A DNA stretch of 64,000 nt from Paraburkholderia sp. LEh10 (lineage in GTDB: Bacteria > Pseudomonadota > Gammaproteobacteria > Burkholderiales > Burkholderiaceae), in assembly GCF_017814945.1 (NCBI RefSeq), contig NZ_JAGIPX010000016.1, forward strand, positions 93,243-157,242, read 5' to 3'. This document shows, in pieces, positions 34,693 to 43,194 of this stretch (its first letter is position 1; each line of letters begins with the position of its first letter). The translations under genes were made by a program, and so were the position numbers. The notes beneath the pieces are model-generated. The model was not told where the DNA came from. It worked only from the letters and a program-made list of their open reading frames with translations, and searched no databases.

Positions 34693-35523
34693 TTAGCCGA
34701 GGAGCTTCAGCACTTGCTGCGGCAGCGAGTTCGCTTGTGCCAGAACCGAGATACCGGCTTGCTGCAGCACTTGTGCCTTGCTGAGGTTGGCCGTTTCCGT
34801 CGCGAAGTCAGCGTCGGTAATTTGCGCGCGAGCAGCGCTCAGGTTGGTCGACGTGGTTTGTGCGCTCGAGATGGCCGACTGAAACGTGTTTTGCGTCGCG
34901 CCAAGCTGTGCCTGGAAGGTATTCACCGAGCCGAGCGCGACGTCGATGTCCGCGATCGCAGTCGAGGCGTTGGCGGCGGAGGTGAGGCTGTCCGCATTGA
35001 TACCAAGACTGGTCGAATCCCACTTCGTGGTACCGAAGTTTGCGGTGAGCGTATCCGCGCCGGTCAGGCCGATCTGGAACGTCACGGCACCCGCCGCGCC
35101 CAAGCCGCCACCGAGCACTTGCTGGCCGTTGAACGTCGTTTGCGTTGAGACACGCGTGATTTCATTCAGACGCGTTTGGAATTCCGTGTCGAGGTCGGAG
35201 AGTGCCGAGGCGTTCAGCGAACCGTCGCCGGCTTCGACAGCGAGCTGACGCATACGCTGCAGGTTGTCGATGGTCGATTGCAGCGCGCCGTTAGCCGTTT
35301 GCACCATCGAGATCGCGTTGTTTGCGTTGGCGACGCCTTGGTTCCACGAGTTGATTGCCGACGTTTGCGACGTGGCGATCGCGAGGCCTGCTGCGTCGTC
35401 AGCCGCCGTGTTGATGCGCTTGCCCGACGACAGGCGGTTGATGGCGGACGACAGCGCGTTTTGCGAACCCGACAGGTTCGTTTGCGTCGTCAGCGACAGG
35501 ATGTTGGTATTGATGTTCAGCAT
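34693..35523 (-). CDS. fliC: Flagellin
   Basis: The 276-residue filament subunit starts at ATG 35523 (gagg about eight bases upstream). The N-terminal D0/D1 helices (MLNINTNILSLTTQTNL, SSGKRINTAADDAAGLAI) and C-terminal helices (SNLSAARAQITDADFATETA-like, ending QQVLKLLG) are intact. The central part is very short, so D2/D3 outer domains are absent and only a small Ser/Thr-rich segment (about residues 165-215) can be surface-exposed. That segment is the likely target of the OGT-like enzymes encoded 2-9 kb away. A sigma-28-type promoter precedes it and a strong terminator follows. Confidence 0.97.
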   Translation of the reverse strand: MLNINTNILSLTTQTNLSGSQNALSSAINRLSSGKRINTAADDAAGLAIATSQTSAINSWNQGVANANNAISMVQTANGALQSTIDNLQRMRQLAVEAGDGSLNASALSDLDTEFQTRLNEITRVSTQTTFNGQQVLGGGLGAAGAVTFQIGLTGADTLTANFGTTKWDSTSLGINADSLTSAANASTAIADIDVALGSVNTFQAQLGATQNTFQSAISSAQTTSTNLSAARAQITDADFATETANLSKAQVLQQAGISVLAQANSLPQQVLKLLG

Positions 35524-35614
35524 TTTGCGTCCTCGTTTGTAAAACGCCTTTTGTGTAGGCTGTTTCGCATTGGCGTCGCGCATTCTCTGTGCATTGCGTC
35601 GCCGCCTGTCCTGG

Positions 35615-35642
35615 TTGACGGCGTGGTCAGAAGAAAACTTTA
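35615..35642 (-). promoter_or_regulatory. Sigma-28 (FliA) type promoter of fliC
   Basis: Minus strand: taaagttt (35635-35642), 12-bp spacer, gccgtcaa (35615-35622), against the consensus TAAAGTTT-N11-GCCGATAA. A second cccctaaa lies 22 bp further upstream. The leader to fliC is about 90 bases. Confidence 0.7.
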
Positions 35643-35769
35643 GGGGCCTGCTCACGAAATTTAGGGGCGCATGGGCGGAATACAGGCGTGCGGCCACGGC
35701 CGGTGTGAATGTGACAAATGCGAAGGCGGCGTATGCTTGATTTTCGTTTTACTCGCTTGTGGAACAGTC

Positions 35770-36711
35770 ATGCGCAAACGCAACCTCGGCACATCGCATC
35801 TGCAGGTCGCGCCGCTGATGTTCGGCGGCAACGTGTTCGGCTGGACGGCAGACGAAGCAACGTCCTTCTCGATACTCGACGCATTCGCCGACGCCGGGCT
35901 GAATTTCATCGACACCGCCGACGTCTATTCGGCGTGGGTGCCGGACAATCGAGGCGGCGAGTCGGAGACGATCATCGGCAAGTGGTTCGCGAAGACGGGC
36001 AAGCGCGATCAGATCGTTTTGTCGACCAAGGTCGGCATGCTGGGCAGCCGCAAGGGACTGTCGGCGGGCAACATCCGCGCGGCCGTCGAGGATTCGCTGC
36101 GGCGCTTGCAAACGGATTACGTCGACGTCTACTTCTCCCATTTCGACGATGAAGAGACGCCGCTCGCGGAAACGCTCGGCGCGTATCAGCGCTTGATCGA
36201 GGCAGGCAAGGTCCGGGTGATCGGCGCATCGAACTATAGCGGCGCACGGTTGCAGGAGGCGCTGCAGGTCTCGCGGGACAACGGCCTGCCGGAGTATCAG
36301 GTGATTCAGCCGGAGTACAACCTGTACGACCGCGCCTCATATGAAACCGATCTCGAGCCCGTCGCGTTGGCTGAACGGCTGGGCGTCGTCTGCTACTACA
36401 GTCTGGCGAGCGGCTTTTTGTCGGGCAAGTACCGTTCGCGCGAGGATCTGTCGAAAAGCGCACGCGGCGGCAAGGTCGAGCCATATCTGAATGAACGCGG
36501 CTTCGCCATCCTCGACGCGCTCGACGAGGTGGCCGGGCGGCGTGGCAGCACGGCGGCGTCTGTTGCGCTCGCCTGGCTGATCGCGCGCCCCAGCATTTCG
36601 GCGCCGATCGCCAGCGCGACATCCGTCAAACAGCTGGAAAGTCTTGTCGCGGCCGTCAATTTAAAGCTCACAGACGCCGACTTGCGGCTATTGAACGACG
36701 CAAGTGCCTGA
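35770..36711 (+). CDS. Aldo/keto reductase
   Basis: The 313-residue product is an NADP-dependent aldo/keto reductase with a TIM barrel. The catalytic tetrad is visible: Asp48 and Tyr53 in FIDTADVYS, Lys87 in LSTKVGM and His124 in YFSHFDDE. IGASNYSGARLQEAL and YNLYDR are typical of the YajO/aryl-alcohol dehydrogenase branch. I chose ATG 35770 because the family N terminus (RKRNLGTSHLQVAPLMFGGN) begins there. It is divergent from fliC and unrelated to motility; the substrate is unknown. Confidence 0.92.
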   Translation: MRKRNLGTSHLQVAPLMFGGNVFGWTADEATSFSILDAFADAGLNFIDTADVYSAWVPDNRGGESETIIGKWFAKTGKRDQIVLSTKVGMLGSRKGLSAGNIRAAVEDSLRRLQTDYVDVYFSHFDDEETPLAETLGAYQRLIEAGKVRVIGASNYSGARLQEALQVSRDNGLPEYQVIQPEYNLYDRASYETDLEPVALAERLGVVCYYSLASGFLSGKYRSREDLSKSARGGKVEPYLNERGFAILDALDEVAGRRGSTAASVALAWLIARPSISAPIASATSVKQLESLVAAVNLKLTDADLRLLNDASA

Positions 36712-36729
36712 GCAAATTCGCTAAAATGC

Positions 36730-36758
36730 TAGTCCGCGAGACAATTTCCTGATATGAT
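36730..36758 (+). promoter_or_regulatory. Probable promoter of rpsU
   Basis: An extended -10 (tga then tatgat, 36753-36758) lies 17 bp after a weak -35-like tagtcc. It gives a leader of about 240 bases. The rest of the 36712-37006 gap shows no gene. Confidence 0.4.
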
Positions 36759-37006
36759 CGGGAGTGAATTGAGATCTTTGCTCGTTTCGTCATGGGTTAC
36801 TGGTGGCGAAACGCTAGCTAGGCGCGGCGCCGCAACGTGCGCTGCCCGCGTTTCGCGGTGAACTCCCACCTCTCTTTTCCGGCCTCCGTGGCCGCTTTGC
36901 CTCTCGTTTCAGTTGTGCTTCGCCAGAATCGGAACGACCGGAGGGCCGGCGCGTGAGTGGGCTAACCGCCACGCCATTAACCGTATCAAGCGTTTTTAGG
37001 AATTAC

Positions 37007-37219
37007 ATGACGACGATTCTTCTGAAAGAAAACGAGCCGTTCGAAGTGGCAATCCGCCGCTTCCGCCGCGCAATCGAAAAGAATGGCCTGATCGCAGAAC
37101 TGCGTGAGCGCCAGGCATACGAAAAGCCGACGACGGCACGTAAGCGCAAGAAGGCAGCTGCAGTGAAGCGCCTGCACAAGCGCCTGCGCAGCCAGATGCT
37201 GCCGAAGAAGCTGCACTGA
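37007..37219 (+). CDS. rpsU: 30S ribosomal protein S21
   Basis: S21 is the small basic protein of the 30S platform near the anti-Shine-Dalgarno. The 70-residue product (TTILLKENEPFEVAIRRFRR, basic C-terminal tail KRLHKRLRSQMLPKKLH) matches the family. Start ATG 37007 (aggaattac upstream). It stands alone rather than next to dnaG/rpoD; Burkholderia genomes often carry more than one rpsU. Confidence 0.97.
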   Translation: MTTILLKENEPFEVAIRRFRRAIEKNGLIAELRERQAYEKPTTARKRKKAAAVKRLHKRLRSQMLPKKLH

Positions 37220-37249
37220 GCACGCTTCCAGGCACGCGAAAGCACGCCG

Positions 37250-37291
37250 AACGGCGGTGTGAGCTTCGAAAGAAGCCGCACCGCCGTTTTT
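37250..37291 (+). terminator. Intrinsic terminator of rpsU
   Basis: acggcggtg (37251-37259) pairs with caccgccgt (37279-37287), followed by tttttcg. An inner gcttc-gaaa-gaagc tetraloop hairpin (37263-37276) extends the structure. Confidence 0.88.
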
Positions 37292-37361
37292 CGTTTCCGC
37301 TCACAGGAAGGACATCGGCGCGAGAGGCTCGCGGCCGGCGATATCGAGCCGATGCCGAGCG

Positions 37362-37787
37362 TCAGGCCGCGGTCCGCGTGCGTTCGTCGGAAAGCTTGAA
37401 TTGACGGGCGATCGAGCGAAGCCGGTCGCGCCACTCCCATGCACCGAAGACGTCATGGACGTTCTGCAGGCAACTGAGCAATTCGATGGTGGCCGGGTCG
37501 TAGATGTTCAAGCGGGAACGCAGCAACGCCTTCTTCAGCGCAGCAACTCCGACGTCCATGTACATCGGCACTTCGGACGGCGCCTTGCCGATATATCGGA
37601 CGGGAATCCCTTCCATCGCCGTCATATAGTCGCGCGGATGGATGAAGCTGCCGACCGGGCAACCGCCGCAATACCCCCGGTAAGCGCCCCCGCCGCGCGG
37701 CAGCAGCGCAGTGCGACCCTGGCCGAACAGGTGTTCGACTGCCCGGTCGAATATTTCCTGATGCGTCAGGAAGTTAAGATTTTTCAT
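37362..37787 (-). CDS. Conserved-looking hypothetical protein with a CGGC motif, 141 residues
   Basis: I chose ATG 37787 (ggggaagaccaac upstream), giving MKNLNFLTHQEIFDRAVEHL. The protein appears soluble and has a Gly-rich YRGYCGGCPVGSFI segment whose two cysteines could bind metal or form a redox pair. MYMDVGVAALKKALLRSRLN and a C-terminal WEWRDRLRSIARQF helix follow. I do not recognise the family. It is convergent with rpsU. The long upstream extension of the frame has no family-like content. Confidence 0.7.
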   Translation of the reverse strand: MKNLNFLTHQEIFDRAVEHLFGQGRTALLPRGGGAYRGYCGGCPVGSFIHPRDYMTAMEGIPVRYIGKAPSEVPMYMDVGVAALKKALLRSRLNIYDPATIELLSCLQNVHDVFGAWEWRDRLRSIARQFKLSDERTRTAA

Positions 37788-38214
37788 GTTGGTCTTCCCC
37801 GCGCACTGCGCAGCGGTCATTTGTATCTGGTGCAATGGCGAACAGTATCCCGTGCCGCACCATTCCCCGAAGCCGCGACTAGAGCGCGGATTCACGCTCA
37901 ATTCACAGCTTGCGCTGCCCTGCATTGCACCAACGATGCCGTCGATTGCCCGGATGACTGCCCCGTCCGGCATCGCATGTATCAGTTATAACGACGGGAA
38001 TGCGACCAAAGTCAGCCGTTGTGTTGGCTAGCGCTCAGTTCCCGTTGAGCCGGCCGTTGCGAGGCTCGCGGAGAAATGCTGCGAAGCCTTGCCGGAGGCC
38101 AGTTCGTGCGCGCCGTTGCGCAACCGGCCGCGCCGACATGAGTCCGGGCGCGGTTATGGCATATGTTGCGACGGTGCGACACCGATCGGCGGCCGCCGCC
38201 GCGCACCGCCTGCA

Positions 38215-38814
38215 TCACATCGGACTCTTCTTCCGGCCTTTCTTACCCAGTGATCCGCATTGCGTGTAGCAGGCGCAATCCGTTTGATGATCGTTGACCA
38301 TGCCCACCGCTTGCATGAACGCGTAGCAGATGGTCGTGCCGACAAATTTGCAGCCGTAGCCTTTGAGCGCCTTGCTGAGCGCATCCGATACTTCCGTCGA
38401 TGCAGGTGCGTGCTTGTAACTCGACCACGAATTCTGGATAGGCGTGTTATCGACGAACGACCACACGAAGTCCGCAAACGAGCCGTGTTCCGCCTGAATC
38501 TGTTTGACCGCTTTTGCATTGATCACCGCCGACTCGATCTTGCCGCGGTGGCGCACGATGCCTTCGTCGAGCACCAGCGCATCGATTTTTTGCGGCGAGA
38601 TGCGGGCGACCTTGTCGATATCGAAGTTGAAGAACGCGCGCCTGTAACCGGCGCGCTTGTTGAGGATCGTCGACCACGACAAACCGGCCTGCGCGCCTTC
38701 GAGCACCAGCATCTCGAACAGATGCCGATCATCGCGCGACGGAACGCCCCACTCGGTATCGTGATAGTGTGCGAGCGCTTCGCTCGTCGCCCAGTTGCAT
38801 CGCTGCTCTGCCAC
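38215..38814 (-). CDS. tag: DNA-3-methyladenine glycosylase I
   Basis: Tag excises 3-methyladenine from alkylated DNA, the first step of base excision repair. The 199-residue product has the N-terminal RCNWATSEALAHYHDTEWG with a zinc Cys and His, FEMLVLEGAQAGLSW with the base-binding Glu and Trp, and the C-terminal zinc ligands in NDHQTDCAC. FVGTTICYAFMQAVGMVNDH is highly conserved. It ends with a basic tail. It is a single-gene unit, divergent from the BadF-type kinase. Confidence 0.96.
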   Translation of the reverse strand: MAEQRCNWATSEALAHYHDTEWGVPSRDDRHLFEMLVLEGAQAGLSWSTILNKRAGYRRAFFNFDIDKVARISPQKIDALVLDEGIVRHRGKIESAVINAKAVKQIQAEHGSFADFVWSFVDNTPIQNSWSSYKHAPASTEVSDALSKALKGYGCKFVGTTICYAFMQAVGMVNDHQTDCACYTQCGSLGKKGRKKSPM

Positions 38815-38953
38815 GTTCAGGCTCCTGCATGGTTGATCGGTCGCCCGTTTGTCGGGCTACGCCAGCATAGCGGAACGAGGTGCGGCCGCAACCTGGCCAT
38901 TCGGCCAATTGCGGTGCGCGAAGAGACCTGCCACGCTATGCGGTAACACATCA

Positions 38954-39853
38954 ATGAGCGTATCGATGAATCAAGACCTCTATCTGATCGGCGTCGACGG
39001 CGGCGGCACTGGCACGCGCGTCGTGCTGGCCAACGCCACGGGGCAAGAACTTGCGCAAGGCACGGCGGGGCCGTCAGGGCTCGGCCTCGGCGTGGAGCGC
39101 GCCTGGCAGGCGATCCTCGGCGCCAGCGCGCAAGCGTGCGAGCGAGCCGGCGTGACTGCCGACTGGTCGCGCTGCGTGCTCGGTTGCGGGCTGGCGGGTG
39201 TCAATAACCGGGAGTGGCTGGCCGCGTTTCGCGCAAAGGCACCACCCTTGGCCGGTCTCGCGATCGAAAGCGACGCATACTCGACATTGCTCGGCGCACA
39301 CGGCGGCGAGCCGGGCGTAATCGTGGCGCTCGGGACGGGCAGCGTCGCGGCCGTGCTCGATCGCAATGGCGTGAGCCGGATGGTCAGCGGCTACGGCTAC
39401 CCGTCCGCCGATGAAGCGAGCGGCGCCTGGCTCGGCCTGCGCGCGATCGTGCACGCACAGCAGGCGCTCGACGGCCGCGTCCCGGCGGACGAATTTTCAC
39501 AGGCGCTAATCGAGCATGTCGGGGCAGCGGATCGCGACGGGTTGGTCGTCTGGTTGTGCGACGCGAATCAAACGGCTTACGCGAGCCTCGCGCCCGTGGT
39601 CGTCGCGCATCGCGAGCATCCGTTTGCGGCGCGTCTGCTGGACGAAGCAGGTCGCGAGATCAGCAAGATGATCGCCGCGCTCGACCCTTCGGGTACGTTG
39701 CCGGTCGCACTGTGCGGCGGCCTCGGCGGGCCTTTGAGCGAATACGTGCCGGCGCCGTACCGCGACCGTCTTCGCCCGCCTGTTTCCGATTCCGCGCACG
39801 GTGCGCTGCGACTGGCGCAACGCGAGGTCGGGCGAATCAGCCGCGACGCCTGA
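38954..39853 (+). CDS. BadF/BadG/BcrA/BcrD-family ATPase, probable N-acetylglucosamine kinase
   Basis: The 299-residue product belongs to the ASKHA ATPase fold. Phosphate 1 motif is GVDGGGTGTRVVLAN (residues 12-26), followed by GPSGLGLG, the phosphate 2 region VALGTGSVAAV, and GYGYPSADEASGAWLG, which is typical of sugar kinases of the NagK group rather than benzoyl-CoA reductase activators. Start ATG 38954; ATG 38966 is an alternative. No amino-sugar genes are adjacent. Confidence 0.83.
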   Translation: MSVSMNQDLYLIGVDGGGTGTRVVLANATGQELAQGTAGPSGLGLGVERAWQAILGASAQACERAGVTADWSRCVLGCGLAGVNNREWLAAFRAKAPPLAGLAIESDAYSTLLGAHGGEPGVIVALGTGSVAAVLDRNGVSRMVSGYGYPSADEASGAWLGLRAIVHAQQALDGRVPADEFSQALIEHVGAADRDGLVVWLCDANQTAYASLAPVVVAHREHPFAARLLDEAGREISKMIAALDPSGTLPVALCGGLGGPLSEYVPAPYRDRLRPPVSDSAHGALRLAQREVGRISRDA

Positions 39854-39935
39854 CGCCAAGCACGCCCGGTACGGCAAGACGCGCGACGGGAGGCGATAAA
39901 ATAGCGGTTTTCCGACTTCGTCAGCTCGCGAACCT

Positions 39936-40757
39936 ATGTACAAAGTCATCGCCAGCGATCTGGATGGAACGCTGCTGAACAGCAATCACCAGGTCGATCC
40001 ATTCACGGTCGCCACCATGCGCGCGCTCGAGGCTCAGGGCGTGCATCTCGTGATCGCGACGGGGCGCCACTACTGCGACGTTGCCGGTATTCGCGACGTC
40101 CTCGGCATTCGGCCGTACCTGATCACGTCGAATGGCGCTCGCGTCCATTCCCCCGACGACGAAATGATTTTCGCCGACGACCTGTCTGCAGGCGTCGTGC
40201 AGCAGCTGGTCAAGCCGGAAATCGCCGGTGAGCATGGGCGCGTGATCGTCAATCTGTTCGCCGACAAGGAATGGCTGATCGATCGCGACGCGCCTGAATT
40301 ACTGCGCTATCACCAGGACTCGGGCTTCACCTATAACGTGATCGATCTGCAGCAGCATGATGGAGCCGATATCGCGAAGGCGCTGTATATCGGCGATCCG
40401 AAAGATCTCGCGGTGGTGGCGGCCAACCTCGAGCAGACGTTCGGCGATGCACTGTATGTCACATACTCGTTGCCCGACTGCCTCGAGGTGATGACGGCGA
40501 ATGTATCGAAAGGACGGGCGCTGCAGTTCGTGCTCGACCGCCTCAAAGTCCCGGCCGCGAGGTGCGTCGCGTTCGGCGACAACATGAACGACATCGACAT
40601 GCTGGAAACGGCGGGCCATCCGTTCATGATGAACAACGCGAACCCGGATCTGATCGCACGGCTTCCGGGCGTCCCGCGTATCGGCAATAACTTCGAAGCG
40701 GGGGTCGCGCACCATTTGCGCAAGCTGTTCGAGATCGACGACGAAATGACGGCATAA
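39936..40757 (+). CDS. Cof-type HAD-family sugar phosphatase
   Basis: The 273-residue product is a haloacid-dehalogenase hydrolase of the Cof/YidA subfamily. Motif I is ASDLDGTLL with nucleophile Asp8 and acid Asp10, motif II ATGRH, motif III Lys in VSKGRAL, and motif IV FGDNMNDIDML. It probably dephosphorylates sugar phosphates. It lies 82 bp behind the kinase on the same strand, so the two may be co-transcribed and act on related phosphosugars. Confidence 0.93.
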   Translation: MYKVIASDLDGTLLNSNHQVDPFTVATMRALEAQGVHLVIATGRHYCDVAGIRDVLGIRPYLITSNGARVHSPDDEMIFADDLSAGVVQQLVKPEIAGEHGRVIVNLFADKEWLIDRDAPELLRYHQDSGFTYNVIDLQQHDGADIAKALYIGDPKDLAVVAANLEQTFGDALYVTYSLPDCLEVMTANVSKGRALQFVLDRLKVPAARCVAFGDNMNDIDMLETAGHPFMMNNANPDLIARLPGVPRIGNNFEAGVAHHLRKLFEIDDEMTA

Positions 40758-40778
40758 ATCCCCAACGCTTCAAAACGC

Positions 40779-40810
40779 ATGGCGCGCTTTCTTTATGGGA
40801 GACGCGCCAT
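40779..40810 (-). terminator. Possible terminator between the phosphatase and the small secreted protein
   Basis: atggcgcg (40779-40786) pairs with cgcgccat (40803-40810). On the minus strand it is followed by gcgttttgaa, a weak T run. Confidence 0.4.
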
Positions 40811-40883
40811 ACGATGCGACATCCGCCTTTTCCAGCTTCGCTACGAGATTCCAGGCCTGTCCCCGCAGCAATACGCCGGTATC

Positions 40884-41201
40884 TCAGTTGCGGTGGTAAC
40901 CCCATCCCCGCCCGTTGTCGTTCCAGCGATTGCGGTTGTCGCCATACCCGCGGTTGTCGTGATCCCAGCCGCGACCGCGGTCCCAGTTATGTCGATAGCC
41001 GTCATCGCGACGGCCTCCCCAGTAGCGGTGACCGTAGTACACCGGTCGCGGCGCGGCATAGACGGGCGCGGGCGCGATATACGCCGGAGCAGGCGCGCCG
41101 AGCGACAGGCCGATGCTCAGATCTGTGTGCGCCTGTGCGACACCGCATGCGCCAGCGGCGAGACCTGCTGCAACGAGCATGTGAATGACGATGCCTTTCA
41201 T
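40884..41201 (-). CDS. Small secreted Tyr/Arg/Gly/Asp-rich protein
   Basis: The 105-residue product has a clear signal peptide (MLVAAGLAAGACGVAQAH). A PxPV-like stretch (APAPVYAAPRPVYYGHRYWG) follows, and then a low-complexity hydrophilic tail rich in Arg, Asp, Asn, Gly, Trp and Tyr (DRGRGWDHDNRGYGDNRNRW). Such proteins are common and uncharacterised in Burkholderia. The ribosome binding site (gggagaaac) is good. Confidence 0.75.
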   Translation of the reverse strand: MKGIVIHMLVAAGLAAGACGVAQAHTDLSIGLSLGAPAPAYIAPAPVYAAPRPVYYGHRYWGGRRDDGYRHNWDRGRGWDHDNRGYGDNRNRWNDNGRGWGYHRN

Positions 41202-41492
41202 GTTGTTTCTCCCTTGAATGCGGCGTGCTTGCCGTACGGGATCAATCTACGCGTCGTCGGTGGATGCGGCTGCGACAGCATGTTACGAAGTGAAAGCGGG
41301 CATGCCCGCTGCGCATGCGCTTATCGGCCCCAGCACCATGCCGTCGGAATCGGCGAGGCGCTGCGCAAGGCGCTATCAGCCGTCTTTCATTCGGGTAAAG
41401 CGCCGACTGGGTTGCGATGAAATTCAACCGTAAACCAGCCTTACATTTGAACCATCTATTAATGCTGCAACTGCGCCAACCGGACGAAAAAA
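41202..41492. other. Intergenic region between the small secreted protein and aqpZ
   Basis: No gene is supported. It contains the promoter side of the small secreted protein and ends at the aqpZ terminator. Confidence 0.5.
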
Positions 41493-41510
41493 GGGGCGCC
41501 GAAGCGCCCC
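41487..41510 (-). terminator. Intrinsic terminator of aqpZ
   Basis: ggggcgc (41493-41499), a cgaa tetraloop, and gcgcccc (41504-41510). On the minus strand it is followed by six T residues. Confidence 0.9.
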
Positions 41511-41539
41511 GTTTTGCAATAAGACTGAATAGAGAATGA

Positions 41540-42292
41540 TCAGGAAACCGTGACTCGGGCGCGCGGCGACTCTGTCGTCGTCTGAGCATCGCCGGCAATC
41601 AGCGGGTACACGATTCCAGCAATCACCGCACCGAGAATGGGGGCAACCCAAAACAGCCACAACTGATCGACGGCCGCGCCACCGACGAAAACTGCGGGGC
41701 CAGTCGAGCGTGCTGGATTAACCGACGTACTGGTCACGGGAATCGAAACCAGATGGATCAGTGTGAGGCACAGGCCGATTGCGATCGGCGCGAAGCCGGC
41801 CGGCGCGCGCTTGTCGGTCGCGCCAAGAATGATGAACAGGAAGAACGCCGTCATCACCGTCTCGCAGACGAACGCGGCCGGCAATGCGTAGTGGCCCGGC
41901 GAGCGGTCGCCGTAACCGTTGCTCGCAAAACCGCTGGCTACGAGGTGGAAATCCGGGTTGCCCGAAGCGATGACCGAAAGCACATATGCGCCGAGGACCG
42001 CGCCAAGAACCTGCGCGACGATATACGGCACGAGGTCGCGCACCGGAAGGCGGCCCGCGACCGTCAACCCGACGCTCACCGCCGGATTCAGATGGCAGCC
42101 GGAAATATGCCCGATCGCATAGGCCATTGTTAGAACAGTCAGGCCGAAGGCGAGCGATACGCCGACAAAGCCGATGCCGAGTCCGTGAACGGGCCCCGCG
42201 AAGTTTGCCGCAAGGACAGCGCTGCCGCAGCCTCCAAGTACGAGCCAGAAGGTGCCGAACAGCTCCGCTGCAAGACGCCTGGAGAGGTTCAT
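41540..42292 (-). CDS. aqpZ: Aquaporin Z
   Basis: The 250-residue product is an inner-membrane water channel of the MIP family. Six transmembrane helices and both NPA half-helices are visible: GCHLNPAVSVGL and TSVNPARSTGP. The aromatic/arginine filter Arg follows the second NPA, as in water-specific channels. I chose ATG 42292 (MNLSRRLAAELFGTFWLV), preceded by aggattacacaca. The C-terminal tail after GIVYPLIAG is slightly extended. It is divergent from hns. Confidence 0.96.
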   Translation of the reverse strand: MNLSRRLAAELFGTFWLVLGGCGSAVLAANFAGPVHGLGIGFVGVSLAFGLTVLTMAYAIGHISGCHLNPAVSVGLTVAGRLPVRDLVPYIVAQVLGAVLGAYVLSVIASGNPDFHLVASGFASNGYGDRSPGHYALPAAFVCETVMTAFFLFIILGATDKRAPAGFAPIAIGLCLTLIHLVSIPVTSTSVNPARSTGPAVFVGGAAVDQLWLFWVAPILGAVIAGIVYPLIAGDAQTTTESPRARVTVS

Positions 42293-42525
42293 TGTGTGTA
42301 ATCCTAATAAGTACAAGGGAATCAAGGACGAGAGCGCATGCGCTACCCGGGACTTGCGAGCGCAAATTTTAAGCACCCGAGCACAAATGGAGTGTCAAGA
42401 ATTGTCATTCACGGAGGCCGAATTATTTGCGATAAAACAACCTCCGTTTGAACGATTCAAGTAGGTTTTAATAAATACTCAGACAAAATCTTTGAAGCGA
42501 GGTATTAACCGCCATTGCGAATTTC

Positions 42526-42553
42526 GTTAGCACGGGCTAATCTCCGTGCTAAC
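42526..42553 (+). promoter_or_regulatory. Perfect 10-bp inverted repeat in the hns leader
   Basis: gttagcacgg (42526-42535) and ccgtgctaac (42544-42553), loop of 8, centred 42 bases before the hns start. It could be an operator or an mRNA hairpin. No T run follows, so it is not a simple terminator. Confidence 0.65.
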
Positions 42554-42581
42554 CACTTCTACAAGAAAGAGGGGAGCCCAA

Positions 42582-42884
42582 ATGTCACAATACGCAGATC
42601 TGAAGGCGCAGATCGCTCGCTTGCAGGCGGAAGCGGAGGAAGCACGCCGTCATGAAGTCGGCAATGTGATTGCCGAAATCCGCCAGAAGATCGCCGAATA
42701 CGGACTTAGCGCGCATGACCTCGGTTTTGCCGAGGCGGCCCGCCGCGGACGCCCGCCAAAGAAGGCGCCGCTGCCCGCCAAGTATCAGGACCCGAAGTCG
42801 GGCAGCACATGGAGCGGCCGGGGAAAGCCGCCCAAGTGGATTGCCGGCAAGAACCGCGAGCGTTTTCTGATTGGCCAGACGTAA
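42582..42884 (+). CDS. H-NS family nucleoid protein
   Basis: The 100-residue product is a small H-NS/BpH3-type xenogeneic silencer. The N-terminal half is a coiled coil for dimerisation (YADLKAQIARLQAEAEEARR). The C-terminal DNA-binding loop is YQDPKSGSTWSGRGKPPKWI, the betaproteobacterial version of the TWTGRGR.P motif. ATG 42582 is preceded by gaggggagccca. The region upstream is AT-rich, as expected for autoregulated hns. Confidence 0.93.
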   Translation: MSQYADLKAQIARLQAEAEEARRHEVGNVIAEIRQKIAEYGLSAHDLGFAEAARRGRPPKKAPLPAKYQDPKSGSTWSGRGKPPKWIAGKNRERFLIGQT

Positions 42885-43058
42885 TTGGGAGAAAGGCGAA
42901 AGCCGATTGAAGGTCAGCAAGCTGAATGCGCCACTTTGCGGATTCTTTTAAAGCGCGGTAAGGCATCTGAGGAACGGATAACCTCATTCACCAAAAGCGG
43001 AGTACTGCGCATTGAAGAACGCACTGCCATTGCGGTCGGGTTTCGATCGCGGAAATAG

Positions 43059-43087
43059 AAAAGCCGCCTGGGGAGGCGGCTTTTTTT
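43059..43087. terminator. Bidirectional terminator between hns and the glycosyltransferase
   Basis: aagccgcct (43061-43069), gggg loop, aggcggctt (43074-43082), followed by a T run. Confidence 0.92.
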
Positions 43088-43194
43088 CGGCTACGATTCG
43101 AAACGAAGGTTATGCACCTACGCGCAAACGTTTCAAATGAACAATTTACGCGTAATACGTCAGATCAACAGAATCGAACAACATGGCGGCGCGA

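Noticed and set aside
24753..36000. A current genomic island with integrase and attachment sites
   Set aside because: No integrase, transposase or repeated tRNA 3' end was found.
40814..41188. Plus-strand frames over the small secreted protein
   Set aside because: The minus-strand frame has a signal peptide and ribosome binding site; the plus frames have neither.
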